DNA of 64,000 nt from Adineta steineri (GCA_905250115.1 CAJNOI010000284.1:1497-65496), one strand, 5' to 3'. Positions 1-10,760 are shown, counted from the stretch's first letter. The notes: generated from the letters alone by a model not told the origin. A program made the numbers and translations.

Positions 1-270
1 TTTAATTATTGATGAAAATTGATGGAATAGTTGTTTCAGAAAACTACCAAACTTAACCAATATAAGTTTAATTATTGATGAAAATCGATGGAATTGTCGC
101 ATCAAAGGAATACCAATGATATCCAATTTATCTTGAATCTCATTCGGTAGAGATTGATAGAACTCTCGCAAAACAATACCAGTATTATCCAATATATATT
201 GAATCCTCGATGGAGATCGATAGAACTGTCGTAGTCTAACAGATAAACCACACATAAGACGTTCTATAAT
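1..270. repeat. About 22-codon (66-bp) degenerate tandem repeat in the lipase-like C-terminus
   Basis: The block tttaattattgatgaaaat at base 1 recurs at base 67, a period of 66 bp. On the minus strand the protein reads a recurring pattern of the form L-[KR]-[QE]-[FL]-[YFH]-[QR]-S.. with I..I, for example LRQFYRSP, LREFYQSLP, LMRQFHRFSS and LKQLFHQFSS. The array starts near 240 and continues past the left edge. Between about 300 and 375 there is also a shorter-period repetition of (a)cgatagt(t)tc. The frame stays open throughout, so the repeats appear to be translated. Confidence 0.6.
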
Positions 271-1689
271 GTCAGCTAGGGTTGAAATTGAATGAAAAAG
301 AAGAAGAATTGTAAATATAAGCGGTAGGTTCGCGGGAATAAACGATAGTATCGTGAGAATACGCGATAGTTTCTCGCCAATCAACGATAGTTTCGCGGAA
401 GATTGTATCAAACTGTTGAAAATTTTACCATTTAAATTCCAAGAGTTTCCAATGTACGAAATACTTGACGATTTCATAATGAAACATATGATAGAAAACC
501 AAAGACCCAATTTAAATATGTGTTTTTTAGCAGTATTCATAAAAAGACAGGCAGCCAGGAAGATAGACTCTGCTGATGAATGAATATAATAAAATTCATT
601 CGGACTAGTGTGATGATGAATACCAAATTGTTTTAGATACATGACATCACCGAATTGCGGATTAGCAGCGTTAATTACATTTGCATAATTACCTAAATAA
701 GTACGAATTTTCTTTTCCGGTTCGTAACCGTCTTTTTTAATATTTCTTTGACAAATTGGATCATTATTTAATATCCTACTTGTTCCAGGAGAATCGAATG
801 TTATCGCATAAGCTTGATAATGGCAAGCAAGACATTCTGCTAATGCTGCTCCTAAACTATGTCCAGTAAATGAAACACTATATGTGAGTGAATCTAGATG
901 CGGAATAATTATTGATTCATCATCAAACAACGATAAACGAGCTGCATCAAATGTATCTATATTTTGATCAGATAAGAATAAACGTATATCAGTCAATATA
1001 TTATCTAATATACTCGATGAATTCGTTGTTACTATCGTTCCTCGAAGAGACACGACTAATTGATGACGTTTTGTATTCATATAGATAGCAAATGCTAAAC
1101 CATTTTTATGCGGTGGATTGTGGTCTGTTACATACCAATCATGAAGAAACGGTTTATTCGGTTCGTATACATGCAAACTCATCATTGCATATTCATAATG
1201 TGTCACATTTGGCTTAGAAGTGAATATCATATCTGTCTTTATTAACCGCTTAGTAACTATTAATTTCCATTGATCACAAGTGAAGAGAACTGAGTTTTGC
1301 ATCCAACATGAAGTAAAATCAGGTCGTTGTGAACAAATGTCATTGCACTCACAAGTGCTATTCATATAATCACCCAGTTTCGTTTCATTGTCCATGATTA
1401 TTAATATTTTATGATCATTATTCGATAGTAATACTAGGCTTTGTGGATTAAAATTATAATTAGTTTTTTGTTGAATCTTTTTTTTTATTTCGAATATGGA
1501 TTGATTATGATGTGTTTCAATGGTAAAAGATGAAGCATCAAACTCAACAGTTATATGGAAAGTATCGTTTGAATATTCTTTCTCCGTTTTAATACCCCAA
1601 AAGGGCCATTGATCACCAGGTAGATATCTAGTCATCCACGCTGGCGGTGCAAATGTATTGAATCCTTTTTTGGGAGAGAATAAATACAT
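1..1689 (-). CDS. Class-3 lipase-like alpha/beta hydrolase, 3' end beyond window
   Basis: An open frame of 563 codons starts at the ATG at 1689-1687 and is still open at base 1. It contains the nucleophile elbow TGHSLGAALAE near residue 275, followed by a strand ending TFDSPGTS and a later HHHTSPNEFYYIHS stretch that could supply the histidine. This order is typical of the lipase class 3 / fungal lipase-like fold, which hydrolyses acyl esters of glycerolipids; substrate unknown. Beyond about residue 390 the chain leaves the hydrolase fold and becomes a hydrophobic region and then a repeat of about 22 residues (see separate entry). A stop codon lies directly upstream of the ATG, so either this ATG starts the protein or a splice from the exon at 1852-2023 enters just inside it (near 1664, phase compatible but with a poor purine-rich acceptor). 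Confidence 0.75.
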   Translation of the reverse strand, partial: MYLFSPKKGFNTFAPPAWMTRYLPGDQWPFWGIKTEKEYSNDTFHITVEFDASSFTIETHHNQSIFEIKKKIQQKTNYNFNPQSLVLLSNNDHKILIIMDNETKLGDYMNSTCECNDICSQRPDFTSCWMQNSVLFTCDQWKLIVTKRLIKTDMIFTSKPNVTHYEYAMMSLHVYEPNKPFLHDWYVTDHNPPHKNGLAFAIYMNTKRHQLVVSLRGTIVTTNSSSILDNILTDIRLFLSDQNIDTFDAARLSLFDDESIIIPHLDSLTYSVSFTGHSLGAALAECLACHYQAYAITFDSPGTSRILNNDPICQRNIKKDGYEPEKKIRTYLGNYANVINAANPQFGDVMYLKQFGIHHHTSPNEFYYIHSSAESIFLAACLFMNTAKKHIFKLGLWFSIICFIMKSSSISYIGNSWNLNGKIFNSLIQSSAKLSLIGEKLSRILTILSFIPANLPLIFTILLLFHSISTLADIIERLMCGLSVRLRQFYRSPSRIQYILDNTGIVLREFYQSLPNEIQDKLDIIGIPLMRQFHRFSSIIKLILVKFGSFLKQLFHQFSSIIK

Positions 1690-1851
1690 TTAGATATATA
1701 ACATACATATATTACACTATGAAAAATAAATGGGATTTAAAATTTTCAATGAAAGTTTGACATGAAAAACTCATGAAATTCTCTCAAACCTTAATGATAT
1801 CTAATGCTTCAAATCCTCAGACATCTGAGTAGTATGAGTATTTTAACATAC

Positions 1852-2023
1852 CCCAAAACTTTTTTGGTCGACTCTTGACCCAGCTGAATACATATGATTC
1901 ATCACTTTCTTTCTTTTTTGGATCAGAACCATCTTTTTCTTCTTCACAACATCCGGATTGTACATTCAAAATAATAACAGTTGTGATAATAACAATAAGA
2001 AAGAGAATGTTATTACCATACAT
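1852..2023 (-). CDS. Possible first exon of the lipase-like gene (signal-anchor peptide)
   Basis: An ATG at 2023 opens a frame with a strongly hydrophobic stretch (about residues 5-23, ILFLIVIITTVIILNV) followed by a Cys-Cys pair and a charged Glu/Asp/Lys tail. This is what a signal peptide or membrane anchor with a short stalk looks like. At 1851 the frame meets a good donor (GGG|GTATGT). The following interval contains a plausible acceptor (TTTTTCATAG) at about 1720, but the frame after it stops. A phase-compatible entry into the lipase frame exists only at about 1664 behind AAAAAAG. The link to the lipase is therefore plausible but unproven; otherwise it is a 68-residue orphan frame ending at 1817. 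Confidence 0.35.
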
Positions 2024-2149
2024 AGTCTTGCAATGTCTTGAAAAACTGAAAGGTAAATCAAATGATATGTAAAAATCTGTTTATTTTTCTTATTGCAAAT
2101 ATAAATTTTTATAAAAAAAACAAAACACATCTGTGCGTCTAAATGCATA

Positions 2150-4545
2150 CTTATGAGAAAAAGATGCTTCTAGTACATTCTTTATTTATTTAGAACATCT
2201 TCTATCGTTTATTACACGATGCCATATCAATATAATCCTCTTTTTTCTTTCTGATCGTTTGTGTTATACATCTATATTCTATATATACTTTCTTCCGTTC
2301 TCTATAATAACATATACTATCTGTTGTTCGAATGCATTCCAATACAATCACTCTTTTTCTGTTTTTCTGTTTTTCTCTTCATAATCATTATCGACTGTTT
2401 TCTCTAGTACTATAAGATCATTTTCTATGTTTCTGAAATGTTCTTTTCCTGTTCTGTATTCTAATATAAATAAACTCTTGTTCGAATAGTAAAAGAGAAA
2501 AATAAGAACGAATCGAACATATTTTCCTATGTTTATTCCACAAACATCACAATCAAACTAGCCGCAAAGAAAAATCCATTATTTGTGCATTGTATAATAT
2601 TTGTAGTGATGCATCTCTCTGTATTGTTAGCTGCTTCGAAAAGTATCATACAAAGACGAACTATGAACGACTATCTGGAAGAAAAATGTAGTTTCTTCAT
2701 AAAGAATAGAGATTATATATGAAAATTTCATTAAACAAGTTTTTATTTATTTCATCCCATAAAACCAAAACTTGCTCTTTTATTGCAGCAAGTCGAATTT
2801 TTTTCTATTCTTCAAACTAATGTATTAAAAATATCAGAGCTTTACCTGATTTTTGTTATAATTTTGTAATAATATAAATTTAATTCTGTTATATATTGTT
2901 CAAATTTCCTTGAATATAACTAATCAGTAAGACGCATATAATATAAATAAAATAGACAACTCAATATACTAAAAAGTCTTATTGTGTATCACGATAACCT
3001 TCTACAAAACGATTGATAAGAGACGATAGATTTTTCTTTGCGTCTTTCTATATTATTCTATCGTCTACATACTTTGTCAAGAGATAAAATGTTGTTTTGT
3101 TTTCCATTCTCTGTCTGTAGAGAAGGTTATTTTTTCCGCCTTTTCTTTATTATTATCGTTCCTTACGTATATATATAGCACAAAGTGACAAAAACAAGCG
3201 GTTTTTTCACGTTGTGTCTGCAGATACTACTATCACATTATTATCGTTTTGTCCTATTTTTCTTTCTTTCTTTCTTTCGTAGATACTATAGAAATTGATA
3301 AAACAAATCGTAGAAAATAAGACAAATATCAATGATATTATCTAGGAATTATTTAAATATTTGGAAGGATGAGGGTGAGTGGATGAGGTAAATACGAGCG
3401 TGAGGGTTTGGAGATGAGGTGGGCTTGAGGGTGAGGGTACAGGAGATTGTCTTACCCTCATCCACACCCAAAAATTCATTCTGAGTCTCAAGATTGTGGA
3501 AGTTACAATCTTGAGGTTTTTCTTACAAAATATAGAAAATAAGAAATATTGTCCTATAATGATATAAAATCTATTGAATTATTAGAAAATGATGATGAAT
3601 GTGATTATGATTGTATAGATAATGTAGATGATGATATTGATTTATCTGGAATTTTAAGTTTAAACAGAAAAGAAGATACGATTATCATTCATTATCTTCG
3701 AATGTTTTGAAAAACTTAAACATAAATCAAATGAAATGTGAGAATCTATTTCTTTTTCTTACTAAAACATTTTATTATAAATTATTCAAGTCATAATCAG
3801 TATATATTTTAATACTTTTTGTCTTTTGAAATCTTCAAAATAGCAGAGCACGTTTTATTTTCATTTCTTACTTTCTCTCTCTTACATTTCATCAGTCGCG
3901 CAGTCAAGATTTTTCGATGAATGAATAAGATTTTTGTCGATAGGCAAAAAGTTTTTAATTCGACAAAATTTGAGGTAGAACGAAAACATCAGTGAAAAAA
4001 CGCCATTAAAAATGAAAATTTGAATGATTTCAAAACGCGTTTTTCTTAGAAAAAAGATTTTTACCGTTTTTTGAAAAATTTGTTTTGACACTATTCAATT
4101 GTGCGCTGTAAAACGTGTAAAAACAGTGTTTTCTAAAGGTTGTCTCCTCAAATGACATACTTTTATTTTTTATTGATAGCAAAAAAAACAAGACAACCGT
4201 TAATCTCGTCGAATCTTTCGTCTGATTTATTTCATAGTAGGGTATTATATGATATGAAAAGAAAACAATAAGATGTATGTACAGGATTTAACACTTTTAT
4301 TTTTCTTCTTCTGTTCCTTTCTATCGACTTGTCAAGAAGAGATTAGTTAAGAAAAAAATACGTCTGTGATTTAACTCAAAGATAACAATATTCACTAAAT
4401 AATCTAAAAACAAATATTAAAATAATGGAGAAAAATAATTTCATTGGGCAAACCTCAAAATCAGTGATGTACCACGATGAGACAATTTCTTGAAATTATT
4501 TTACCCAAAAAATATTTTAAATCTAATATTTGCTAATTTATTCAT
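2150..4545. other. Intergenic, no gene recognised
   Basis: AT-rich sequence with short frames only and no recognisable domain on either strand. It includes a TTTC microsatellite near 3263-3280 and a weak copy of the G-rich/C-rich fold-back family at about 3369-3470 (gatgagggtgagtgg then accctcatccacaccc). Confidence 0.6.
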
Positions 4546-4622
4546 CTTGAGGGTGTGGGTGTTAATTAAAAATAAATAAAGTACCTACAATCACACCCGC
4601 TCACACCCACACTCACTCTCCC
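4546..4622. repeat. Telomere-like fold-back element
   Basis: A G-rich arm begins CTTGAGGGTGTGGGTGTT. It is followed by about 25 bp of AT-rich spacer and a C-rich arm (cacacccgctcacacccac). The arms are near reverse complements and resemble TGTGGG repeats, in G-then-C order. Confidence 0.7.
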
Positions 4623-4761
4623 TAATAAAATAATTTCTATTACAATGGTATAATAAAAATATTATTTTTCTGTTAGTTTTATTCTTGTATAATATATTAA
4701 TAAATGAAGTATAAAAAAGCCTCGTGATTAAAAAAAATCAAATACTAGTGAATAGTGCATT

Positions 4762-5853
4762 CTACCATGGCTCGCACTCTTTTAGTTGTATCTCAACCAT
4801 TGCTGATTTGGTTGTATTTTGTATAATGTCAATTATTTTAAACGCTGAATAAGGCAGAATTAATACCTCCTGTTCATCTCGAAATAGAGATATATTTTCA
4901 ATGTCTAATGCAGTTCTTTGATTACGTATGTGATAAACACATATCGTACTTAATCGATCATTTGCATTGTGATTGTTGTTGAGAAATCTTAGTGCTATAT
5001 TGTATTGTTTCGATGTTGACGAAAATGTTTTTGTCAAAATCCGGCTGCCTATCTGATACTGTTTTATATCATCCTCAGTAATCATCATACCTCGATATGT
5101 CATTCCAGTATAAGACAAGATCTCAAATTTGGGATGACGTGCAATTATTCCAATATAATAAGCTCGACTAAGATTCTCTTCGGCAGTTAAATTCTTAAGA
5201 CGTAACTGTGCTAAATGAACATTGAGTGTAGAATAAAAATCCGTTTCAGCTGTATACGCTGTTAATAAATAAATTGGATCTTTTTCATCGATTGCTCTAT
5301 CAAAATATTCTTTTATTGTATTGATACCATCTATATCTTGTAATTCTTTTTCAAGGTAATTTTGTTTTATGTAAGTAATAAAGTTGTAAAAGTTTGGATT
5401 TTTGCCATATGATTCTAATTTTTTTAAATATTCATGTGCTTGATAATCGGCATTATCTGTTTGAAGGATCCATTCGACAGAGTCACTCACAAAACGCCTG
5501 TAATTCATACGACGTTGTATTAATTGCTTTATCCTATCGGTTTTGGCTTCTTCAAGAGCAGTACAATTGTATTTATTTACTACCGAATAACTAGCACCTT
5601 TGCGCAGTAACAGCTCAACAATCTTCTCATGCCCATGGTATGCTGCAGCATGAAGTGCACTAGAACCATTTGGTTCGATTCGGTCAACTTCTGCCACTAA
5701 CATGGCTTCCAAATAATATTGAACTGAACTGATATCATTTGTTCGGCACGCATCATAAAAAGGGCTGGTTTTTGATGGAACGGATGATGAACCTATCAAA
5801 AACAGATACTTTTGTAGCAATTTTGGAACAATAGATATTTTGAAGATAAACAA
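4762..5853 (-). CDS. Ankyrin-repeat mono-ADP-ribosyltransferase (R-S-ExE type)
   Basis: The 363-residue frame has an N-terminal ankyrin region (about residues 30-125; GSSALHAAAYHGHEKIVELL and KGASYSVV are the clearest parts) and a C-terminal ART domain. The three ART signatures are present: YRGM near residue 253 (Arg of the NAD pocket), the Ser motif TFSSTS near 277, and FRDEQEVLILP near 325 with E-x-E intact. This is the arginine-type mono-ADP-ribosyltransferase pattern, transferring ADP-ribose from NAD to a protein; ankyrins probably choose the partner. The N-terminus is uncertain. A good acceptor (TTTTTGATAG|GTTC) lies near 5797, and the residues after it, starting GSSSVPSKTSPF, look like an exon start. 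The true first exon may therefore lie upstream and the Met at 5853 be spurious. No signal peptide is convincing. Confidence 0.8.
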   Translation of the reverse strand: MFIFKISIVPKLLQKYLFLIGSSSVPSKTSPFYDACRTNDISSVQYYLEAMLVAEVDRIEPNGSSALHAAAYHGHEKIVELLLRKGASYSVVNKYNCTALEEAKTDRIKQLIQRRMNYRRFVSDSVEWILQTDNADYQAHEYLKKLESYGKNPNFYNFITYIKQNYLEKELQDIDGINTIKEYFDRAIDEKDPIYLLTAYTAETDFYSTLNVHLAQLRLKNLTAEENLSRAYYIGIIARHPKFEILSYTGMTYRGMMITEDDIKQYQIGSRILTKTFSSTSKQYNIALRFLNNNHNANDRLSTICVYHIRNQRTALDIENISLFRDEQEVLILPYSAFKIIDIIQNTTKSAMVEIQLKECEPW

Positions 5854-5866
5854 AGTGTGAAATGCA

Positions 5867-5992
5867 TTGAGGGTGTAGGTGTGAGTGTTGATGTGGATGT
5901 AGGTATCGATCTGAGCGCAGATATGAGTGTTAGAATATCAGAATTAACTGATATCTACACCTATTACACACACATATACCCATACCTACACT
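5867..5992. repeat. Telomere-like fold-back element (longer spacer)
   Basis: The G-rich arm (ttgagggtgtaggtgtgagt) begins at 5867 and the C-rich arm (acccatacctacac) ends at 5992. The polarity matches the other copies, but the spacer is longer and itself GT/CA-rich. It lies directly upstream of the ankyrin-ART gene. Confidence 0.55.
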
Positions 5993-6877
5993 TCTAAGTC
6001 GGACGAATACATATTTATTAATCTGCTTGATATGTGCGGTTTCACGTATTTGTCAAACGAATTTTCATGTGTCAACGAGGTAAAATCAGATGCATTTACA
6101 AATGGAGGCCGATGAATGCGACGAATCGCTACTCTAAACTTTCTTCTAAGTGCTTCTTCTTACATTTGGCGTAGGATGCGAGGTATGCTTAGATTTCTAC
6201 TAACAGCAAACTTTAGCAATTTCCAAAATTTCCCATTTCCCATAATCAACAGCTAATAAACATTATACTAAAAAGCCGTATCCTTAAATAAGAAATTTCA
6301 AGCACGTACGGAAATTTCCACATACATAATGTAAAAAACGATACACATACCATATGCCCACCCTGTATAAAGAGCCACGAGAAGATGGAAATTACTGGTA
6401 AATTTCGAGTAAATTACATAAATACAATATAGTACTATTTATATATGAGAGCGCGGCAGGGTAGGAAATGAAAAGAAAATATGGAAATTTCTAGTCAGTT
6501 TCGAGTAAATTTCATATGCATATAATGCTGTATATTGACTTCTTTACAAATATCTAAAATATTAAGAAATTTCGTTGTAATTTCTGTAGATTCTTTTTTT
6601 TGACTATACATATATCTCGATGTTGGTGGAAATTGTCAGTATTTTCCGAAATTTACGTTTCTCGGAAATCTGAACACTGCTGTCGAAGAGATAGAAACTC
6701 GAGACGCTAGCGTGGAGGCACTCTACTTGAGTTTGGAAAATTTTTGGCATCTTTTCCTTAAAACTTATATAAGCTATACGGTTAACTGGCGAACTACCGA
6801 TCATTTTTGTAGCCTAATTAGTATTTCTGACCTATACCAGCATACTTTCAGTTGCTATATTTGCAGTTAAAGCAGCT
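5993..6877. other. Intergenic, no gene recognised
   Basis: No supported reading frame. A repeated phrase, ggaaatt.ct.gt.a.tttcgagtaaat.t, occurs near 6387 and 6481, suggesting an old local duplication. Nothing else is recognised. Confidence 0.5.
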
Positions 6878-7010
6878 CGGGGTGTGTGAGGGTGTGGGTG
6901 TGGGTGGGTGGGTGCGGATGTGGGTGTGGGTGTGGGAGGGTGTGGGTGTGAGTGTGGGGGTGGGTGGGTGTAGGTATTCTATTGTTTCAACGTTCACACC
7001 CACACCCTGG
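6878..7010. repeat. Largest GGGTGT/TGTGGG array with short C-rich arm
   Basis: About 100 bp of G-rich sequence made of GGGTGT, GTGGGT and GGGTGGG units is followed, after a 20-bp unique spacer, by cacacccacaccc. This is the longest telomere-like tract in the window and keeps the G-then-C polarity of the family. Bdelloid telomeres are reported as TGTGGG repeats. Confidence 0.75.
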
Positions 7011-7014
7011 CAAG

Positions 7015-7084
7015 CAATTGTCCGACGAGCAAGTGTCCATACGAGTAACTGTCGATACGAGCAAATGTCCTGTGAGCAACTGTC
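7015..7084. repeat. 15-16 bp tandem repeat, about 4.5 copies
   Basis: Units of the form CAA(g/t)TGTCC(g/a)(a/t)(c/a)CGAG follow each other directly: caattgtccgacgag, caagtgtccatacgag, taactgtcgatacgag, caaatgtcctgtgag, caactgtc. The array abuts the telomere-like array on its C-rich side. Confidence 0.65.
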
Positions 7085-7367
7085 TTAAACCCAAGTCAAC
7101 AGTTTCGATCAAAGTGTCAGTAGCTTTGTTTTACAAAACTTGAGATAAAAGTCGCTCGCACTTTCTCTTCTCTTTTTAACAGTTTATCTAATTTCTACCT
7201 ACCTGACTTATTCTAGCGTGTAACTTTTTCGATGAATGGGCGGATGGTTTTAACTATAATTCTTACCGTATGTTGAAAAGTATCTTTGTAAATCGCTATG
7301 AATCAAGGCACGTATAAAATAAAAAGAGACGGAAAAAATAAACCTGTATTTTGAGGGAACGTTGTTT

Positions 7368-9122
7368 TTATATGGTCTTTTTCTGACGCTTTTTACCTGG
7401 TGTAAATCCACTAACGAATATTTTCTTGATATAATTATCGCCATTCATTGCTGACGACCGTGGTCGATGTGGTCGTCCCGAATTTTTACGTTGTGTTGAA
7501 TGATGCTCATCACTCAGCGAAGAAGGATCACCAGGCGTTGGAGGATTCGTGTTCTGCGCCGCTGCTACAGGATATGAACTATAAGTATCGACAATTTGCA
7601 GCTGTCTTTTCTGTTGTACTCTTTGCTGACTGCCAGTTGCTTCTAATGCATTACAGAATGCTTTTAAATTATTGATAAATTCGTCAGCTTGACGACGTAC
7701 ATCAAAATCTCGGATAGAGTTTCTTGGAATCTCTAATTGGTGTATCGTATCATTTATTTCATTAACAAGATTGAAGCCGCCACAAATCTTTTTGAGTTCA
7801 GTACATTGTCGTTTAATATCATCGAGCTTTTGTATTAATGTAGCTTCCAGTATTCTTTTTTTGCCATTCACAGTGATCAAATCTTGATTTGCTTTGTTTG
7901 TATTGTTTGTAGCAGCATCATACTTTGCTTTAATATCATGCGGTACCTGGTTTAGTGTCGTATAGTATTTGTATTTATTTTGATCTTTTTCATATCCTTT
8001 AACTTTTATTGTAGGTGCAACAATTTCCTCCTGTATTTTTTGAATATTTCGCACTTCCACTTTTGCACTGTGCATTATATTTTTAATTGTATTTCGAATA
8101 TTTGCAATTTGCGCAAATGTTTGAACAGATTCAGTCTGAAATGTGTCAATGAGATCAACGAAGCGTTCTATATTTGCCATTGAGATCTCCCAGTCAGACT
8201 GCAGTCTCTCCATTAGATCCTGATCCCATCTAGAGGGATCTGCTGAAAATGCTGAGTTCTGCATATAAAATGGATATACTATCGATACTAAGAATTCCAA
8301 GACTCTCTCTAAATTAATCATAGCCATGTGGGAATACGCGTTGGTAAGCACAACAATCACACGCTCCATAACAACGTCGGGCAGATAATTCTGCAGTTTT
8401 CTAATGACACCAACAACACTGTTGTTTAAATAAGGTAAGTTGCCATTCATTACAATAATGACAGCTGCTAAATCATTTAATGTCATAACTTTTTTCAGTA
8501 TTATTTCAATATTTATGTTATCATGAGCTGCACCTCTTATATCACCTAGACCAGGAGTGTCTAAAAATGAAAGACCATCCGCTGAGCCGTGCTGTGACTA
8601 GTTTTCAACAAAAATAGCTTGTGCTACGATGGATGTCAACTCTGTTGATGAAGGAACTGGTTTTCAAGAAGAATCAAAGAATGCTAAGTCACCTATCTGT
8701 CTCTGAAGTTAAATTGCCATACATGACGTAAAAAAATTTTCATTTTCTTCTAAGTTGCATTTCTAAGAACTTCAGTTTGTTGTAACTTGATCGACTCTAT
8801 TATGACTTTTCTACTGATCTCGATACTCACTAAGAAAACAATAATTTCTTCCATTTCTTGTAAACTTGTACTCAGTACATTCAGCAGTTTGTGATCCTGT
8901 GCAATCATGTACATTTCCTTCAGTATGTCGGTAACCTTCGGTAGCAGGCTGAAATTTTGTTGGTATAGCAACTTTCAGGTTCCTAAGTGTACCATTTTTG
9001 AAGAAGTTTGTTAAATAGTTAATGAGTGTGGATTTACCACAACCAGTTTCACCAATAACTAAGATGTTAGCCATAGAAGCAAACCATGCATAACAATCTA
9101 AAACATTTTCATAAGATGCCAC
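7368..9122 (-). CDS. P-loop GTPase-like protein, two exons
   Basis: Exon 1 runs 9122-8831 and exon 2 runs 8581-7368; the join gives about 501 residues. Exon 1 has the Walker A/G1 motif GETGCGKS at residues 24-31. At its end the donor GTGAGT (8830) leaves phase 1. The acceptor CTCAG|CG at 8582 restores frame and enters LSFLDTPGLGD, the G3/Walker B motif, so the two exons clearly belong together. The 249-bp intron is longer than most here. A G4 NKxD motif is not evident; the expected strand reads VIVVLTNAYS. The C-terminal half is rich in Lys/Glu/Gln and looks helical, possibly coiled-coil, ending in a basic tail (GKKRQKK). It resembles AIG1- or septin-like G proteins only at the P-loop level, so the role is unknown. 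Confidence 0.72.
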
Positions 9123-9159
9123 TAAATAAGGCGCATAGTATTCGCCTCATCCTTTAAAG

Positions 9160-9178
9160 GGTGGGGTGTGGGTGAAGG
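9160..9178. repeat. Half copy of the telomere-like family (G arm only)
   Basis: Reads gggtggggtgtgggtg just upstream of the GTPase start. No C-rich partner follows within 100 bp. Confidence 0.4.
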
Positions 9179-9423
9179 TTTTTTTTAACATTCAGTTTAT
9201 TGTTCCATAAAAGGTTAACAATTGGCAAGAACACTGGTTGATACACACATACAAAAAAAAAAGAAAATTTAAAATAGTACAAGAGAAAAAACGACAGGCA
9301 AAAGCGTTTATTGGACTATATTGTGCTTTTCGCGTCACTATCAATCACTCACAGTCGACGCTTCCATACATCACTTCTTGTATAGTAAGAAAGTTCATAA
9401 AATATATTCTTATTCATGATGGT

Positions 9424-9652
9424 TAGGGATGCGCAGTTTCAGTAAACCGTGCACTGTCAGCACCGACAATGACGCACCGTAGCACTGACACCGGGCTCAC
9501 TGATGCAGTGGAACCGCCCGGATACCGACGAATACCGACAGTGCCAGGTGAATCCACAGTATCAGTGAACCTGGTGTCAGTGCTACGGTACGCCACTGTC
9601 AGGGCTGAAAGTGACAGTTTTTCAGTATTTGCACTGAAACTGTGCATCCCTA
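9424..9652. mobile_element. Non-autonomous hAT-type element, 229 bp
   Basis: The ends are TAGGGATGCGCAGTTTCAGT and its reverse complement with one mismatch (ACTGAAACTGTGCATCCCTA). The flanks are atgatggt (9416-9423) and atggtggt (9653-9660), an 8-bp target duplication with one difference. TAG-starting terminal repeats and 8-bp duplications are hallmarks of hAT transposons. The interior is partly palindromic (caccgtagcactgacacc against ggtgtcagtgctacggt) and codes for nothing credible, so this is a MITE. Confidence 0.82.
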
Positions 9653-9936
9653 ATGGTGGTTTTTTAGAAAAATATTTTAACCCTTTGATTACGGTTTTTT
9701 TTATGGTAAATCTTTTTTTTTTCGTTCTAAAACAGTCTGAAATAACTTTTATTAATACATAGCAGAGATGGGACCTGTTCGGTTCGATTCGGTTCGAGAC
9801 ACACAACTCGTTCAAAATTTGATATTCAAATACACTCGTTAGATTGTTTGGATCTATTCAAAAATTACATGATTATATAACTCTTATGTATAAGTTCTTT
9901 GGATAAACTGTTAAGACTAATTTTTTTATATAGAAC

Positions 9937-9995
9937 GGTGGGTGTGGGTGTGAGTGTATGTTTACTTTACTTATATCCGTACCCATACCAACACT
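9937..9995. repeat. Telomere-like fold-back element
   Basis: The G arm is ggtgggtgtgggtgtgagtg. A short AT-rich spacer and a more diverged C arm (gtacccataccaacactcg) follow. Confidence 0.6.
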
Positions 9996-10389
9996 CGAAA
10001 ATCAATCAAATCTTCACATAACTAGTTTTCAATAATAACCAAGGAACAACCACAAATCTGCAGTTTTCGGATGCTAACAATGTTTGTCATCAGTATACGT
10101 AGGATTTATTCGTGTAAATATTGAAACGAGCAAAACAATGGACTGACAATAATGCGGAAAAAGTCGATTTTGAGAAAACAAAGCGACTCAATATAAAGAA
10201 GAAAAGCCAAAATCCGCCACTCCTAGATGATATCATCGATGTCATAAAAATTTGTGAAAACAACATAATCGATCGTGCTGAGTAGGATATCAGACATAAA
10301 CTACATTTAGTTTTTGGTGAAACGAATTGTCGATACTGTAACACCTGACATGGAAAACGCCAATCTTCTGTAGATCCAGATTCACAAAT

Positions 10390-10760
10390 AAGATAACGGA
10401 TTCGATAGGATCTCATAGGATTTGATCATGCTTTGCAATCTTATAGAAATCCTGGCGACGGATTTGCGCTGGATTCCGTCGGAAAAATATCAGTCAATTG
10501 CTGCAAATTTTATGAGCGTTCTTTTCAGCTATATGGTATTATGCGCTTAGGCACCTATGCAATCCGTCTCTCTGATCCTATGAAATCTGATATTTGGATT
10601 CAATGGGATTCCGAAGCGACGATATCCGAAGTGAATCCATCGTCCGAAATCTTATAAGATTTTGTCAGATCGTCAGATTTCGATAGAATCCAGTATAGGA
10701 TCCGATACGAACCAACATTGGATCCGATAGGATCTTACGTCGGATGGGTCGACCTGGGGA
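10390..10760. repeat. Degenerate GGATCCGATAGGAT-like repetitive tract
   Basis: Variants of gga(t)(t/c)cgatagga and its reverse complement recur many times (tcgataggatctcataggat, tggatccgataggatc, aggatccgatacg). No clean terminal repeats or target duplication could be defined, so the class is unknown. The short frames across it are not credible genes. Confidence 0.45.

Noticed and set aside
353..583. 76-codon plus-strand frame
   Set aside because: Antisense to the long lipase-like frame.
6852..7143. Gly/Val-rich frames across the GGGTGT array
   Set aside because: They are direct translations of the low-complexity GT-rich repeat, with no codon structure or homology signal.
9765..9800. Possible further hAT end (cagagatgggacc near the repeated ggttcgattcggttcg)
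   Set aside because: No matching inverted end or target duplication was found nearby.
9423..9815. Frames of 130 and 97 codons on opposite strands
   Set aside because: They lie on the palindromic interior of the 229-bp hAT MITE; both strands are open because of the repeat composition.
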